From Chloroflexi bacterium TSY (lineage in GTDB: Bacteria > Chloroflexota > Anaerolineae > Caldilineales > Caldilineaceae), in contig JAHBNG010000074.1 in assembly GCA_019217005.1 (NCBI GenBank), positions 7,203 through 71,202 of the forward strand: a stretch of 64,000 nt of DNA, given 5' to 3'. The number at the start of each line of letters is the position of its first letter. Within the stretch, counting starts at the first letter, position 1. Below the pieces are notes generated by a model. The model did no database searches. It worked only from the letters and a program-made list of their open reading frames with translations, and was not told the origin of the DNA. The position numbers and the translations under genes are program-made. Below are positions 46,401 through 55,498 of this stretch, piece after piece.

Positions 46401-47784
46401 GACCGTCGGAACCGAACCTGGTGTCTGTTCGACATCACCAGAAATCCAGGTTTTTGGTGGTGACAATCTCTATTACTGCCTTACGGTAAGGAACAGCGGT
46501 CATTTCACACTAACCGATCTGGTCATTCATGATCCAATGCTTCAGATTATCAAGCTTCCCTTCGCTTTAACCGTGGCGCCCGACACAACGCGCACGCTCA
46601 CCAATGTTGACCTGCCAGCACTTGGGTCACGTCGAGCCATTACCGATATGGTCAACACAATGAGCGTCACCGCGACGACAGACGTTCTTCCCGTGACGGG
46701 CGAAAGATTGCGCGTGACGGATAGTGCCACCGCATCCGTCATTGTAACGCCAGTCTATACCGTTTCGTTGTCTCTGGAAGACAATGTGAAACCGGTTGGC
46801 TTGCGACAGACTGTCAATGCACTCGTTGTCGACCACCAAAACATGGAGGTCTCTGACGTGACTGTTTCTTTTGACGTGACTGGCGCAAATCCGAGTAGCG
46901 GTACTGCCATCACTCAGCAAAATGGCGTTGCCAGCTTTGAGTATACGGGCATCAGGAATATTCTATCGACCGATACGATTACGGCCAACATCGTTTCTCT
47001 GAACAACGCAAGACCAGGGCAAGTCCGCACATCGTTGCCGATTACGGCCGTCTGGCGTCCAATTACCGTGACAGTGAGTGGGGTGGGTGACGGCACCTTT
47101 AGCGAGGCCGAGCGAACAATAACGGCCCTGGTGCGATCTGATGAGGGTGAATTAGTCCAAGGCGTGGAGGTGCGCATGGTTGTCACAGCCACGAATCGTC
47201 CACCAGTAACGGGTCTATCCATCACCAGCGAGGATGGTACAGCCGTCTTCACATATACGAGCCGTTCAGCCCTGGCCAATCGCATGCGGTTAGATACCGC
47301 AGGCCAGGGTCGCTCAAATACATTTAATGTTGCCTTTACACCCGCACAAACGAGACAAGATCAGCCAGTAGAGGACACTGACACAATTGTTGTCTGGGTT
47401 GACATCAATCGAGATGGAAATCGTGATACAGATGAGCCATCGCAAACGTACAGAGTTCCTTCTGTAATTTCGCTTGCTCGTATTGATGCACTACGAAAGC
47501 CTGATGGTTCGGTGATTATACGCTGGCAGACTGCGGTAGAGGTGGATAATGCAGGATTCAATCTCTATCGATCACGAAGCCCCAATGGACCATACGAAAA
47601 GATTAACGACCGATTAATTGGCGCGCAGGGCATGGGCATAGGTGCCAGCTATCAATATGTGGATGTCCCGCCGGCTGACGGTCCCTACTATTACGTGCTT
47701 GCGGATGTGGATTACAATGGTATTTCCACAAGGCATGGACCAGTCCGCACCCAAATTGTATCTGATCCCAAGTCCACCCGGTAA
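43425..47784 (+). pseudogene. Giant exported CSLREA/beta-helix protein, signal peptide cut off by a MITE
   Basis: The true start is ATG 43425: MKRSRRWLTLLIVVVTIVVAF...AVAQTIPQAQ, a signal peptide that runs into a TAG at 43548 inside the 219-bp MITE (43543-43761). The protein resumes after it as PTKGAVFVVNSTADEPDA...CTLRAAIEQANAL, a CSLREA domain. About 750 residues of right-handed beta-helix follow, with repeated GGAIYN/GGAIS turns (choice-of-anchor Q type). A DUF11-like domain, two bacterial Ig-like (invasin/Big_1-type) domains, and a fibronectin-like end (SVIIRWQTAVEVDNAGFNLYRS) come next. The join is in frame if 214 bp are removed. The MITE supplies an ATG at 43696 that could start a signal-less 1362-residue product. 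It was probably a cell-surface adhesin; now it is probably not exported. Confidence 0.8.
43543..43761. mobile_element. 219-bp MITE, family F, copy 1
   Basis: The ends are CTCAGTAGATCCAAATTT (43543-43560) and AAATTTGGATCTACTGAG (43744-43761), 18-bp perfect terminal inverted repeats. A nearly identical copy in reverse orientation lies at 59007-59225. Here it splits a signal peptide from its protein. The reading frames on both sides fit a net insertion of 214 bp into a GGCTCAGCC-like palindromic site, so the outer CTCAG/CTGAG may be partly target sequence. Confidence 0.9.
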
Positions 47785-47810
47785 ACTTGCGTTGATGAGG
47801 TACTAGTCTA

Positions 47811-50800
47811 ATGATTCACCATTTGAAAAGTTTGCGGCTCACAACATTCATCATAACGGTAGGATTTGTACTGAACGGCAGTATGATCCCTGGCTGGTGG
47901 ACACCAGCCAAGGCAGTTGCGCAGACCGACAGCCAAATTACGATACTTGATGCCAATCAACGGGGAATATTGCTCGAACTGCAAGTGAATGATTTCAAGG
48001 TCGAACAGATTCACAAAGCAGGCGAACTCTTTTCTCGCGTACAGATTGGCACGATGGCACAGACTAATTTGCCCGGACTGCCTCAAGTTCCCACAGAGGG
48101 AACGTTGCTTGGTGTACCTATACCAGAGGGGCTCTCCCTACAGATTGTGGAGACCGACTACCAAACGCTTATCGGACACAGGCTTTTGCCGGCTCCTCAG
48201 CTAAGATCGCAGTCCGATGAGCCAGACGGTTTTGCTCAAGCAACCTTCCAAGAGCGATTTATGCTGGACGCTCAGCGCGACGCAAAAGATTCCGTCTATC
48301 CGCATGCCGTAGCCGAAATCGGCGAAGTAGGCTACCTACGCGACCAGGCTGTCGCGCAAATCCAGTTCTATCCGGTACAGCATAATCCTCAAAGGAATGA
48401 GTTGCGTATCTATCACCATATTCGTGTACAGCTAACGTGGAATCGGCCACCAGCCGACGCCGTGACAAACGTCAGATGGCATAGTAGACCGTATGAAACG
48501 TTGTTTAGTGAGCTTTTGCAAAACTATCGGTGGCTACCACAGCCCAAAGTCTATCCGACAACGAACACGATTGCCCGCTCTACCAACATAGAGGGGGGGT
48601 ATAGCACAAATTGCGTAAATTGCCGATCTCAGTCAGAAAGAAATCGAATAACCACACAATTTGGCATACCACCCATAGAGGCGAACCAGACAGGTTCATT
48701 GCCAGCGCTGAAAATCTATGTGATTGAGGAGGGCCTCTATCGTCTCACCTATCTAAACTTGCTGAATGCCGGTTTCGACCCCGGCATACATAATCTACAC
48801 ACCTTCAAGCTGTACAATCAGGGTGTCGAAATTCCTATCTATGTGGACGGCGAGTACAATGGCGTCTTTGATCCAGACGATAGTATCTACTTTTATGGCG
48901 CTGCGATAGATAATGACTATACAACTCGCAATGTATATTGGCTGGTGGCAGATGGCTCTATCGGGAGGCGGATGGCAGTCCAGAGTGGACTGATCGCAGG
49001 GAATGGTGCTTTTGTCCATCGCTTTTTGGCGACGGAGCATATCGAAGAAGATACTGTCTATTGGCAAAATATGCCTGGGCGCAACCAGGACCGTTGGTTT
49101 TGGGGACAGCGTCTTAGCCCCGACACCGAGGGTATGGATTCGTCTCGAACATTTTCAATCAGAGTAGACAATATTGCAACAGAGGGGGAAGCAAACCGTG
49201 CGAGTTGAATTGCACGGCTACACGGGGCTAAAACATCATTCTCGCATCTATCTGAACGAGCACGAAATTGACGATCTGGCATGGTGGGGACAGAAACCAT
49301 TTACCCATGTTGTCAATGTGTTGCCTCAGTTCTTACGGAATGGCGAAAATGTGCTACGAGTCGAAACCGTGGATACAGGTGCTGCCGTGGATCAAATCCT
49401 GGTCAACTGGGTCGAACTCGACTATTGGGATACTTATACAGCCGAAGACAGTCAGCTCTGGTTTCGTTCAGAGATCGCAGGTATCGGTCAGTTTGAGATC
49501 GCCGGGTTATCTGATCAAAACGTTATGCTCCTGGACATCACAGACGTGAGGAGGCCAACACGGATTACCAATCCCGCGGTTGTTGATCAGGGCGGTCGTT
49601 ATGCCGTTCGCTTTGAGGTCAGCACTCAGCCTGGTCGGCGATACTATGTGACAACGCTTTCTCGAGCCAAATCGCCAGCCGCGCTGTTGTTGGACCAACC
49701 GTCACGGTGGAGAGCCGCTACGCATGGGGCTGATTACATTATTATCACCAGTCAAGAGTTCTATCGTAGCGCCCTTGTTCTAGCCGAGCATCGCCAGGCA
49801 TCGGGTCTGCGCGTCGCAACAATCATCGTCGACGACCTTTATGATGAGTTTACTCATGGATTGTTCAGCCCTAGAGCCATCCGTAGGTTCTTACAGTACA
49901 CATATGAAAATTGGCAGACGCCAGCACCGACTTATGTTCTGCTCTTCGGCGATGCTAACCAAGACTACAAAGACAATTTCAAGACTGGTGCCGTAAACTA
50001 CGTCCCCTCCTATAACATGGATAGCAGTCTCTTTGGCGAAGTCTCTTCGGACAACTGGTTTGTTGCTGTCAACGGAGACGACCAGCTTCCCGACATGTTT
50101 ATTGGACGCTTAGTCGCTCAGAACCAGGCGGAGGCTCAGGTAATGGTAGAAAAGATTATTCAATACGAGCAGAACCCGGCGAGCGACGGTTGGGAAAGAA
50201 ATGTGCTCCACGTAGCCGATATTGGAACAAAATTTGAACGTATTGCCGAAGACCTGGCTGCTCACCTGCCCAGCGACTACGTGGTCAGTCGTGTCTACGC
50301 AAACGACTATCAGTCTAGCACAGCGGGCGTCAGCGCAACAACTGATATTGTCGATCGGATCAATCAGGGAAGTGTTCTGGTGACCTACATAGGTCATGGG
50401 AACTTTGCTAGTTGGGGACGCAGCCAAATTGGATTTGTTTTTGGCACGAGCAACGTTGATGCACTTAACAATGGAGAAAGACTACCGGTTGTCGTTGTAG
50501 GTAACTGCCTAAATGGCTTTTTTGCTGGAGCCAAAGAGAGTCCATCCTTGGCCGAAGTGCTGCAACGCCGCAAAGCTGGTGGCGCAATTGCGGTCTGGGC
50601 ACCGTCGGGGCTTGGCTACCCAGACGATCATGCGGTGCTGCTACACGAGTTTTATAGAGCAATGTTTGCCGACAGCTCTCAGACAATTGGCGCAGCCACT
50701 ACAGCTGCCAAGTTAGCTATCTTTGCTGGAAACCAGCATAGACGCGAGCTGGTCGAAACCTATGTGCTCTTTGGCGATCCAGCACTCAGATTAGCCAGAG

Positions 50801-50838
50801 CACCAGACCATCAATATCAAGCGAGGATAACAAAGTGA
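47811..50838 (+). pseudogene. Gingipain-like C25 cysteine peptidase, frameshifted
   Basis: The first frame (ATG 47811 to 49208) has a signal peptide (FIITVGFVLNGSMIP...AVAQ) and a C25-type propeptide/N-terminal beta region. The protein continues in another frame from about 49176 (GKQTVRVELHGYTG) to 50838. The break is a five-G run near 49180-49185; one G fewer restores the frame. The second part holds the caspase-like C25 fold: ADYIIITSQEFYRSAL, TYVLLFGDANQDY, the catalytic His at 50395-50397 (TYIGHGNFASWG) and the nucleophile Cys at 50506-50508 (VVVVGNCLNGFF). The joined length is about 1008 residues. An 82-bp repeat (48593-48674) is incorporated in the first part. It lies 26 bp after the beta-helix gene and is likely in one operon with it. 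Confidence 0.85.
48593..48674. repeat. GGGTGGTAT-type palindromic repeat, family G, copy 1 (inside C25 coding sequence)
   Basis: The arms GGGGGGTATAGCACAAATTGCG and CACAATTTGGCATACCACCC are imperfect inverted repeats. A related copy lies at 59675-59773. Here the repeat is read through in frame and encodes about 27 residues (STNCVNCRSQSERNR and neighbours) between the propeptide and the next domain. Confidence 0.65.
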
Positions 50839-50848
50839 GGAAAATCTT

Positions 50849-52690
50849 ATGAACTCAGCACTGTGTAAATCCATTGGCATTATACTTATCCTGGCAACGT
50901 TGATCCACCCAAAGATCGAATTAGATGTCCATGCTCAAACCCCCGAAGAACAATGTCTAACTCTAAGAGACGAGCTCAGAGCAGCGATTACCGACTGTGA
51001 TGATATGAACAGCAACTGGGCTTGCTACGGCAGTATTGAGGCAAAAGTTGTGCCAGTTCAGTTCCGGTTTCACGCGCTGCGAGATCGACGACCGCTGACC
51101 GTACTTGAGGAAGTTGATACAAATGCCAAGGGTGTCGTGTTCATGAATCTTCAGATCGAAGGTGAAAGCAACTCGATCAAGGCGATGCTGTTTGGTAATG
51201 CCCAGCTTGAAACAGTAGATCCAGAGCAGCACAGTTTCATCATGCAGATCGATGACACAACCGAACTCTGTCAGTTGACGCCACCAGGGATGATCCTACA
51301 TACGGAAACAGGAGAAAGCGGTGAAATTACGCTAAATAGCGTGACCATTGCAATGGCGAGCACAACCTTTATCACATTTGACAGCCATAGTTTGATGACA
51401 ATTGTTAACCTAGATGGAGAAGTGACTGTTATCATTGATGGTGTGGCCCAGGCTCTACCAGTTGGTCAACAGGTTCAGGTTGAGTTTGTCAATGGAGCTC
51501 CAGTATTCTCTGGTCCACCTATAGCATCACCATTTTTCGATTCTATTGTCTTCCAATGGTTAGCTACAGAAGGATTGCAGCAGATCAAAAATACGAATCA
51601 AACAGTCGACAATTGTAATGGCACAATAGAGTTTGGAGAGACCATCAGCACGCAAAATGTGGCACCAGGACAAGAATGTCTCATTAACTTTTGTGCTGAA
51701 ACGGGTGACAGCATTGCTCTTAACATGAATGCGTTGGATCCTACACTCAATCCCTCATTGAATCTGCGAGGACCAGACGATTTACTTCTATCTTTTAATA
51801 ATGATGTGGCGATGGATAATCTAAACAGTCAGCTTTGTAAGGTGAGCATCGCTGAAACCAGCTGTGACTACACGATTGTCGCCCGTTCTCATCGGAACGA
51901 GACCTTTGGCCGCTTCAATCTCTCTCTGAGCAAACAGTCAGACTGTGTAGTTCCCGAACCTCGCTGTGATGTGATGGCCCATCAAGGAATACAGTTACAC
52001 CAAGGTCCCGGTCTGCAATTTCCTGACATTGCAACCCTGACTCAGGGTACCCATCTGCGGCCCATTGGCCGTAGTCAAGATGGCGAGTGGATTTCGGTGG
52101 ATATACTTCGTAGAGGCCTTGCTGGTTGGGTTCAGGATTTGCCCGAGAACGTAGAATGCGAGTTCACCTTCCCTCCAGCACCCACACCTCCCCCCTGTCA
52201 ACCATTGCAGCCAGCCGGATGGATTAGATATACGGTCGTAAGTGGCGATACGTTATCGGGCATCGCAGGGGCTACGGGCACTAGCGTGGCGCGTCTGAGG
52301 GAAGTGAACTGTTTACCGGATACGCTTATTCGCAGTGGCCAAAACTTATATGTGCCTCGACCAGTATGCAGTGGCGTAATAATTGCTGCTTTTTCCGCGA
52401 TACCTGGAACGAGCAGCACCACTGTTTCCTGGCGAGCGACGGGCGGCTGTGCACCACTTTCCGGAACAATAATAGCAGTCTATAGCAGTCCCAATGGTGT
52501 ATCCTCCGCGCGCTACACCGCGGCTGGTGTTGGTTCTATGAATATCGCCTTTCCAGACAATACTACCTGTCCATTGATGGCTCAATATGGTATTAGCATG
52601 CGTGATCGCAGCGGACAGGGTGCATCATTTGTTCGCTCCGTTCAACTGCGAGAAACGTGCCCCAAACTTGCACCCTTTCCGACCCCATGA
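50849..52690 (+). CDS. Exported protein with FecR-like, SH3-like and LysM domains
   Basis: A 613-residue protein. The signal peptide is residues 1-30 (SIGIILILATLI...VHAQ). Residues about 150-215 (GESGEITLNSVTIAMASTTFITFDS...LDGEVTVIIDG) resemble a FecR-type domain. A jelly-roll-like middle follows. Residues about 378-440 form an SH3b-like domain (IQLHQGPGLQFPDIATLTQGTHL...GLAGWVQDLPE). Residues about 463-508 form a LysM domain (YTVVSGDTLSGIAGATGTSVARLREVN...LYVP) that would bind peptidoglycan or other GlcNAc polymers. It starts 10 bp after the C25 gene with GAGG before the ATG, so it is probably co-expressed with the peptidase. Several cysteine pairs suggest disulfides outside the cell. The function is unknown. 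Confidence 0.82.
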   Translation: MNSALCKSIGIILILATLIHPKIELDVHAQTPEEQCLTLRDELRAAITDCDDMNSNWACYGSIEAKVVPVQFRFHALRDRRPLTVLEEVDTNAKGVVFMNLQIEGESNSIKAMLFGNAQLETVDPEQHSFIMQIDDTTELCQLTPPGMILHTETGESGEITLNSVTIAMASTTFITFDSHSLMTIVNLDGEVTVIIDGVAQALPVGQQVQVEFVNGAPVFSGPPIASPFFDSIVFQWLATEGLQQIKNTNQTVDNCNGTIEFGETISTQNVAPGQECLINFCAETGDSIALNMNALDPTLNPSLNLRGPDDLLLSFNNDVAMDNLNSQLCKVSIAETSCDYTIVARSHRNETFGRFNLSLSKQSDCVVPEPRCDVMAHQGIQLHQGPGLQFPDIATLTQGTHLRPIGRSQDGEWISVDILRRGLAGWVQDLPENVECEFTFPPAPTPPPCQPLQPAGWIRYTVVSGDTLSGIAGATGTSVARLREVNCLPDTLIRSGQNLYVPRPVCSGVIIAAFSAIPGTSSTTVSWRATGGCAPLSGTIIAVYSSPNGVSSARYTAAGVGSMNIAFPDNTTCPLMAQYGISMRDRSGQGASFVRSVQLRETCPKLAPFPTP

Positions 52691-52719
52691 GTTTCGACGT
52701 TTTCAGTTATAGAGAGCCT

Positions 52720-53883
52720 CTATTCAGGTCCGAACGTCCCAATGATTTGTTCAAACACTTCCTCATAGCGTGCCATATTATTCTCTGGCGTGACGAGTGT
52801 GAGCGTGTAGAGCTTATCGTTGGCAACAAGACTGACAACCTTGGCAAAGACACTGGCGTTCACGCCCACATTGGCCAAATTGGCAACTGCTGTACTATTG
52901 ACGCTGGGCAAATTGTTTGTTGTTCCGACCTCAATGTCGCCAACCGAGACATCTCCCAATTGAGCAGCGTTTGCTTCTAGAACCGATTCCATAAAATTCC
53001 GTACTGATTCAGCCGTTGCCCCTGGTGCATCGACAACAGAAACGTTGAGCCCTGTCGGCAAGCCTCCAAACATCGCTGCTCCGATGTCGGTGATTGCAAC
53101 GGTTCCAACACCTTGCCCCGCATCGGTTTCCAAGAATGCTTGCAATTCTGCCAGTGCTTCACCTTGGCCGACGAGATTCGCAAGGTTCGTTACTTGCGCG
53201 CCACGTAGGTCCAACTCTGCCCAACTAGAGGGGAGAGCCAAAGAGTAGCCACGCTCTGCATCCACAATTTTGGTAAAGTTACATGGGACCGTCACCTGCG
53301 GTTCAGGTGCGGCTGGAGCTTCAGTTGGTTCCGGCGTTGCTGTTGGTTCTGGCGTGTTCGTGGCGGTTGGCTCCGGAGGCGAAGTGAGATCAGGTGCATT
53401 TTCCACCAGGAAGGCAGCGATCCATTCACCCTCTGCTAATTCATACCAGGTCCCAGCCTCGTTTACGCCGACAATCTGGAGTATGTCTCCTTGGGCGACT
53501 ACACCGACAATCTCATGATTTGTCCCTGGGCCACCCCGTAGATTGGCGTTTCGATTTGCATAGGCATCCGATACAACGGCCAGGTCTTCCGGCGCATCAC
53601 CCACCAAAAATGCGGCAATCCAGTTCCCATTAGCCAACTGATACCATGAACCATCCGCATTTTGGGCAACCAATTCGATCTCTTGTCCAGCCGAAGCACC
53701 ACCCGCGATGCGGAACGTAATGCCCGGACCGGAGCGCAGATATGCACCGCGCAGAACCGTTGCTGTTCCCTCCTCCTGGGCCATGACCAAGCCATATGCA
53801 CCGCCCAAACTAGCCGTAAGCAAGAGCGCAATTGCAATTGCGGCCAACATTGTCTTTGCATTCAATTTGATTTTCTTTTTCAA
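52720..53883 (-). CDS. Exported protein with two SH3 domains and a PsbP/DcrB-like C-terminal domain
   Basis: A 387-residue protein. The start is a TTG at 53883, fixed by GGAGGG 7 bp upstream; the open frame further upstream includes that Shine-Dalgarno and is not used. The signal sequence is MKKKIKLNAKTMLAAIAIAL...VMAQ. Two bacterial SH3 repeats follow (AYLRSGPGITFRIAGGASAG...NWIAAFLVGD and ANLRGGPGTNHEIVGVVAQG...EWIAAFLVENA). Then comes a TATNTPEPTATPEPTEAP linker and a domain (residues about 215-387, AERGYSLALPSSWAELDL...) of the type found in PsbP-like or DcrB lipoproteins. It is convergent with the LysM gene, 29 bp apart. It is probably a cell-envelope protein. Confidence 0.82.
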   Translation of the reverse strand: MKKKIKLNAKTMLAAIAIALLLTASLGGAYGLVMAQEEGTATVLRGAYLRSGPGITFRIAGGASAGQEIELVAQNADGSWYQLANGNWIAAFLVGDAPEDLAVVSDAYANRNANLRGGPGTNHEIVGVVAQGDILQIVGVNEAGTWYELAEGEWIAAFLVENAPDLTSPPEPTATNTPEPTATPEPTEAPAAPEPQVTVPCNFTKIVDAERGYSLALPSSWAELDLRGAQVTNLANLVGQGEALAELQAFLETDAGQGVGTVAITDIGAAMFGGLPTGLNVSVVDAPGATAESVRNFMESVLEANAAQLGDVSVGDIEVGTTNNLPSVNSTAVANLANVGVNASVFAKVVSLVANDKLYTLTLVTPENNMARYEEVFEQIIGTFGPE

Positions 53884-53924
53884 TTTTTTTCCCTCCGGAA
53901 AATTTAGTAAAACCAAAAGAGTAT

Positions 53925-53995
53925 TTGGACACAGATTTCTAGAATTTTCAGGATTTTATCCGTGTTTATCCGTGAAAATCCGCGTCCTATTTCTC
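53925..53995. repeat. ATCCGTG-type intergenic repeat fragment
   Basis: GGACACAGATTT...TTTTCAGG, then ATCCGTGTTTATCCGTGAAAATCCGCGTCC. It is a partial relative of the blocks at 4911-5022 and 55203-55338, upstream of the SH3-domain gene. Confidence 0.55.
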
Positions 53996-54153
53996 ATTAT
54001 CTTTCTTGGTTTCACTTTATATATCGCAAGCGATTATACTTTCTGTGTAATTCGCTTGAACCACAATCCTATAGCACCATAACAGCCCAAAAAATCGGGG
54101 CGCAACTGATCTGCCATGATGAAAATGATGTTGGGTTGAGTGGCCATGTTACT

Positions 54154-54849
54154 TTACCGCGACTGTTCCAGGACATAAATGTGGCGTGTATTTGGCAGGG
54201 AATCGAGGTCGAGAACCAATTCCGTGTTGCCCACATACGTCACTTGCTCGGCTGGATACCGATCTGTAAAGTCACTCACTGGTTGGATTTGTAGTACACC
54301 GCGGTCGCTGTAATAGTGCATGGGAATGATGGCGCGCGGCTGGATTACGTCGATGGCTGTGTCGAGGTCATCCAGTGCAATGGTCGCGTGGCCACCTGTC
54401 AGAGCAAACATCACATCAACGCTACCGCGTAAGGCATTTAGATGTTCATCGGAGAGAGGATTGCCGATGTCGCCAATATGAAGAACGCGGATACCATCGA
54501 GGGTAAAGGTATACATCGCATTGTCGTCTGGATCACGGTCACCGTAATCGAACGTCAGACTTTCTGAAACAGGGTATGAATTGACATGTAATCCTTGAAT
54601 CGTTTGACCACCTTCGGGTAGATCTAGTGTATTGACCACAGTAGGAATGCCCGTTACGTGACTCGGATCACTATGGAAGCGGTCGGTATCTGAACTCATT
54701 AGCACGATGTCAGCCGCCTCGTCGATGGGGTCAAAGCCTGATGCATCAGAGCCAGGGGTATAGGGATCGGTCACAACGGACAATGCATTTCCCTGCGGGC
54801 TCTTTCCTTCTAGCCGAAAGCAAGCATGGGCATAGAATTTGATCTTCAT
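54154..54849 (-). CDS. Metallo-beta-lactamase-fold hydrolase (UlaG-like)
   Basis: A 231-residue protein of the L-ascorbate-6-phosphate lactonase-like branch of the MBL superfamily. The fold starts MKIKFYAHACFRLEG, then DPYTPG and ADIVLMSSDTDRFHSD. The canonical HxHxDH is reduced to SSDTDRFHSD, so the metal site differs from typical members. Later GIRVLHIGDIGNPLSDEHLNAL supplies the D and the C-terminal PRAIIPMHYYSD supplies the H. The start is ATG 54849, with AGGGA about 8 bp upstream; the longer open frame runs into a MITE and is not coding. A family E palindrome lies 44 bp upstream. The substrate is unknown. Confidence 0.85.
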   Translation of the reverse strand: MKIKFYAHACFRLEGKSPQGNALSVVTDPYTPGSDASGFDPIDEAADIVLMSSDTDRFHSDPSHVTGIPTVVNTLDLPEGGQTIQGLHVNSYPVSESLTFDYGDRDPDDNAMYTFTLDGIRVLHIGDIGNPLSDEHLNALRGSVDVMFALTGGHATIALDDLDTAIDVIQPRAIIPMHYYSDRGVLQIQPVSDFTDRYPAEQVTYVGNTELVLDLDSLPNTRHIYVLEQSR

Positions 54850-54892
54850 ACTGTGTCCCTGTGGTCTTTGAGGTGAGTAGGTTTCGTAGATA

Positions 54893-54966
54893 GTGTGCCC
54901 CAAAATATGTAATGAAGACCGCTCAGCCAGAGTACCCGCTCCATTTACACACTTAGTGGTAAACAC
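54893..54966. repeat. 75-bp nested palindrome, family E, copy 2 (upstream of MBL-fold gene)
   Basis: GTGTGCCCCAAAATATGTAATGAAG on one side and CTCCATTTACACACTTAGTGG on the other, with AGCCAGAGTA between. It is the most diverged of the three copies (others at 36815 and 58840). Confidence 0.65.
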
Positions 54967-54986
54967 CTGTTTCTTACAGTATTGTA

Positions 54987-55141
54987 GGGGTGGTTCAAAA
55001 TTAGGTTTACACTTTTGATATATAGACAAAAATCTATATGAGACCGTTTTCTCTCTGAGAACCGGCGAAATCAGAGAATATAAACGTTCTTTCTGTTTCT
55101 AAAAGTGTAAACCTATCTATCCAGCTAAAATGAACCACCCC
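54987..55141. mobile_element. 155-bp MITE, family C, copy 3
   Basis: Ends GGGGTGGTTCA/TGAACCACCCC; identical by eye to the copy at 20469-20623. It is flanked by an exact 8-bp duplication, GTATTGTA, at 54979-54986 and 55142-55149. It lies in the spacer between the MBL-fold gene and the Clp_N-kinase gene. Confidence 0.95.
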
Positions 55142-55202
55142 GTATTGTAATCGATCTAGTGTTGCTCATGCCAATCTGTGTGGCTTATAACTTCGTTTCT
55201 AA

Positions 55203-55338
55203 GATAGACATTATAGGGATTGAAAAATAGGACACGGATTTTCAGGATGTTCACGAAGTGGGCGTTTCGCCAACACGGATTCTCTCTGAGTAAATCCGTA
55301 AAAACCTGTGTTCATCCGTATCCCATTCTCTGAATCCT
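55203..55338. repeat. ATCCGTG-type intergenic repeat, copy 2
   Basis: Starts GATAGACATTATAGGGATTG and ends TCTGAATCCT like the copy at 4911-5022, but has about 24 extra bases in the middle (TTCACGAAGTGGGCGTTTCG). It lies 160 bp upstream of the Clp_N-kinase start. Confidence 0.7.
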
Positions 55339-55498
55339 GATAATCTCCAATATGTTGGTTAAGCCTCAGTCCGTCCAGGATACTCACTCAGTCCCCCAAA
55401 TGAGGGATGCGTTTAGCCCTGAAATGGAGTATGATGAGGCGGTCGTCCAAGTTTTCGTCAGACCTGTAGCATCGATCCATCTCACGACCGGAGTTTTT

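Noticed and set aside
54850..55029. N-terminal extension of the MBL-fold protein (61 residues)
   Set aside because: It runs through a family E palindrome and into the MITE; the ATG at 54849 starts the conserved fold and has a ribosome-binding site.
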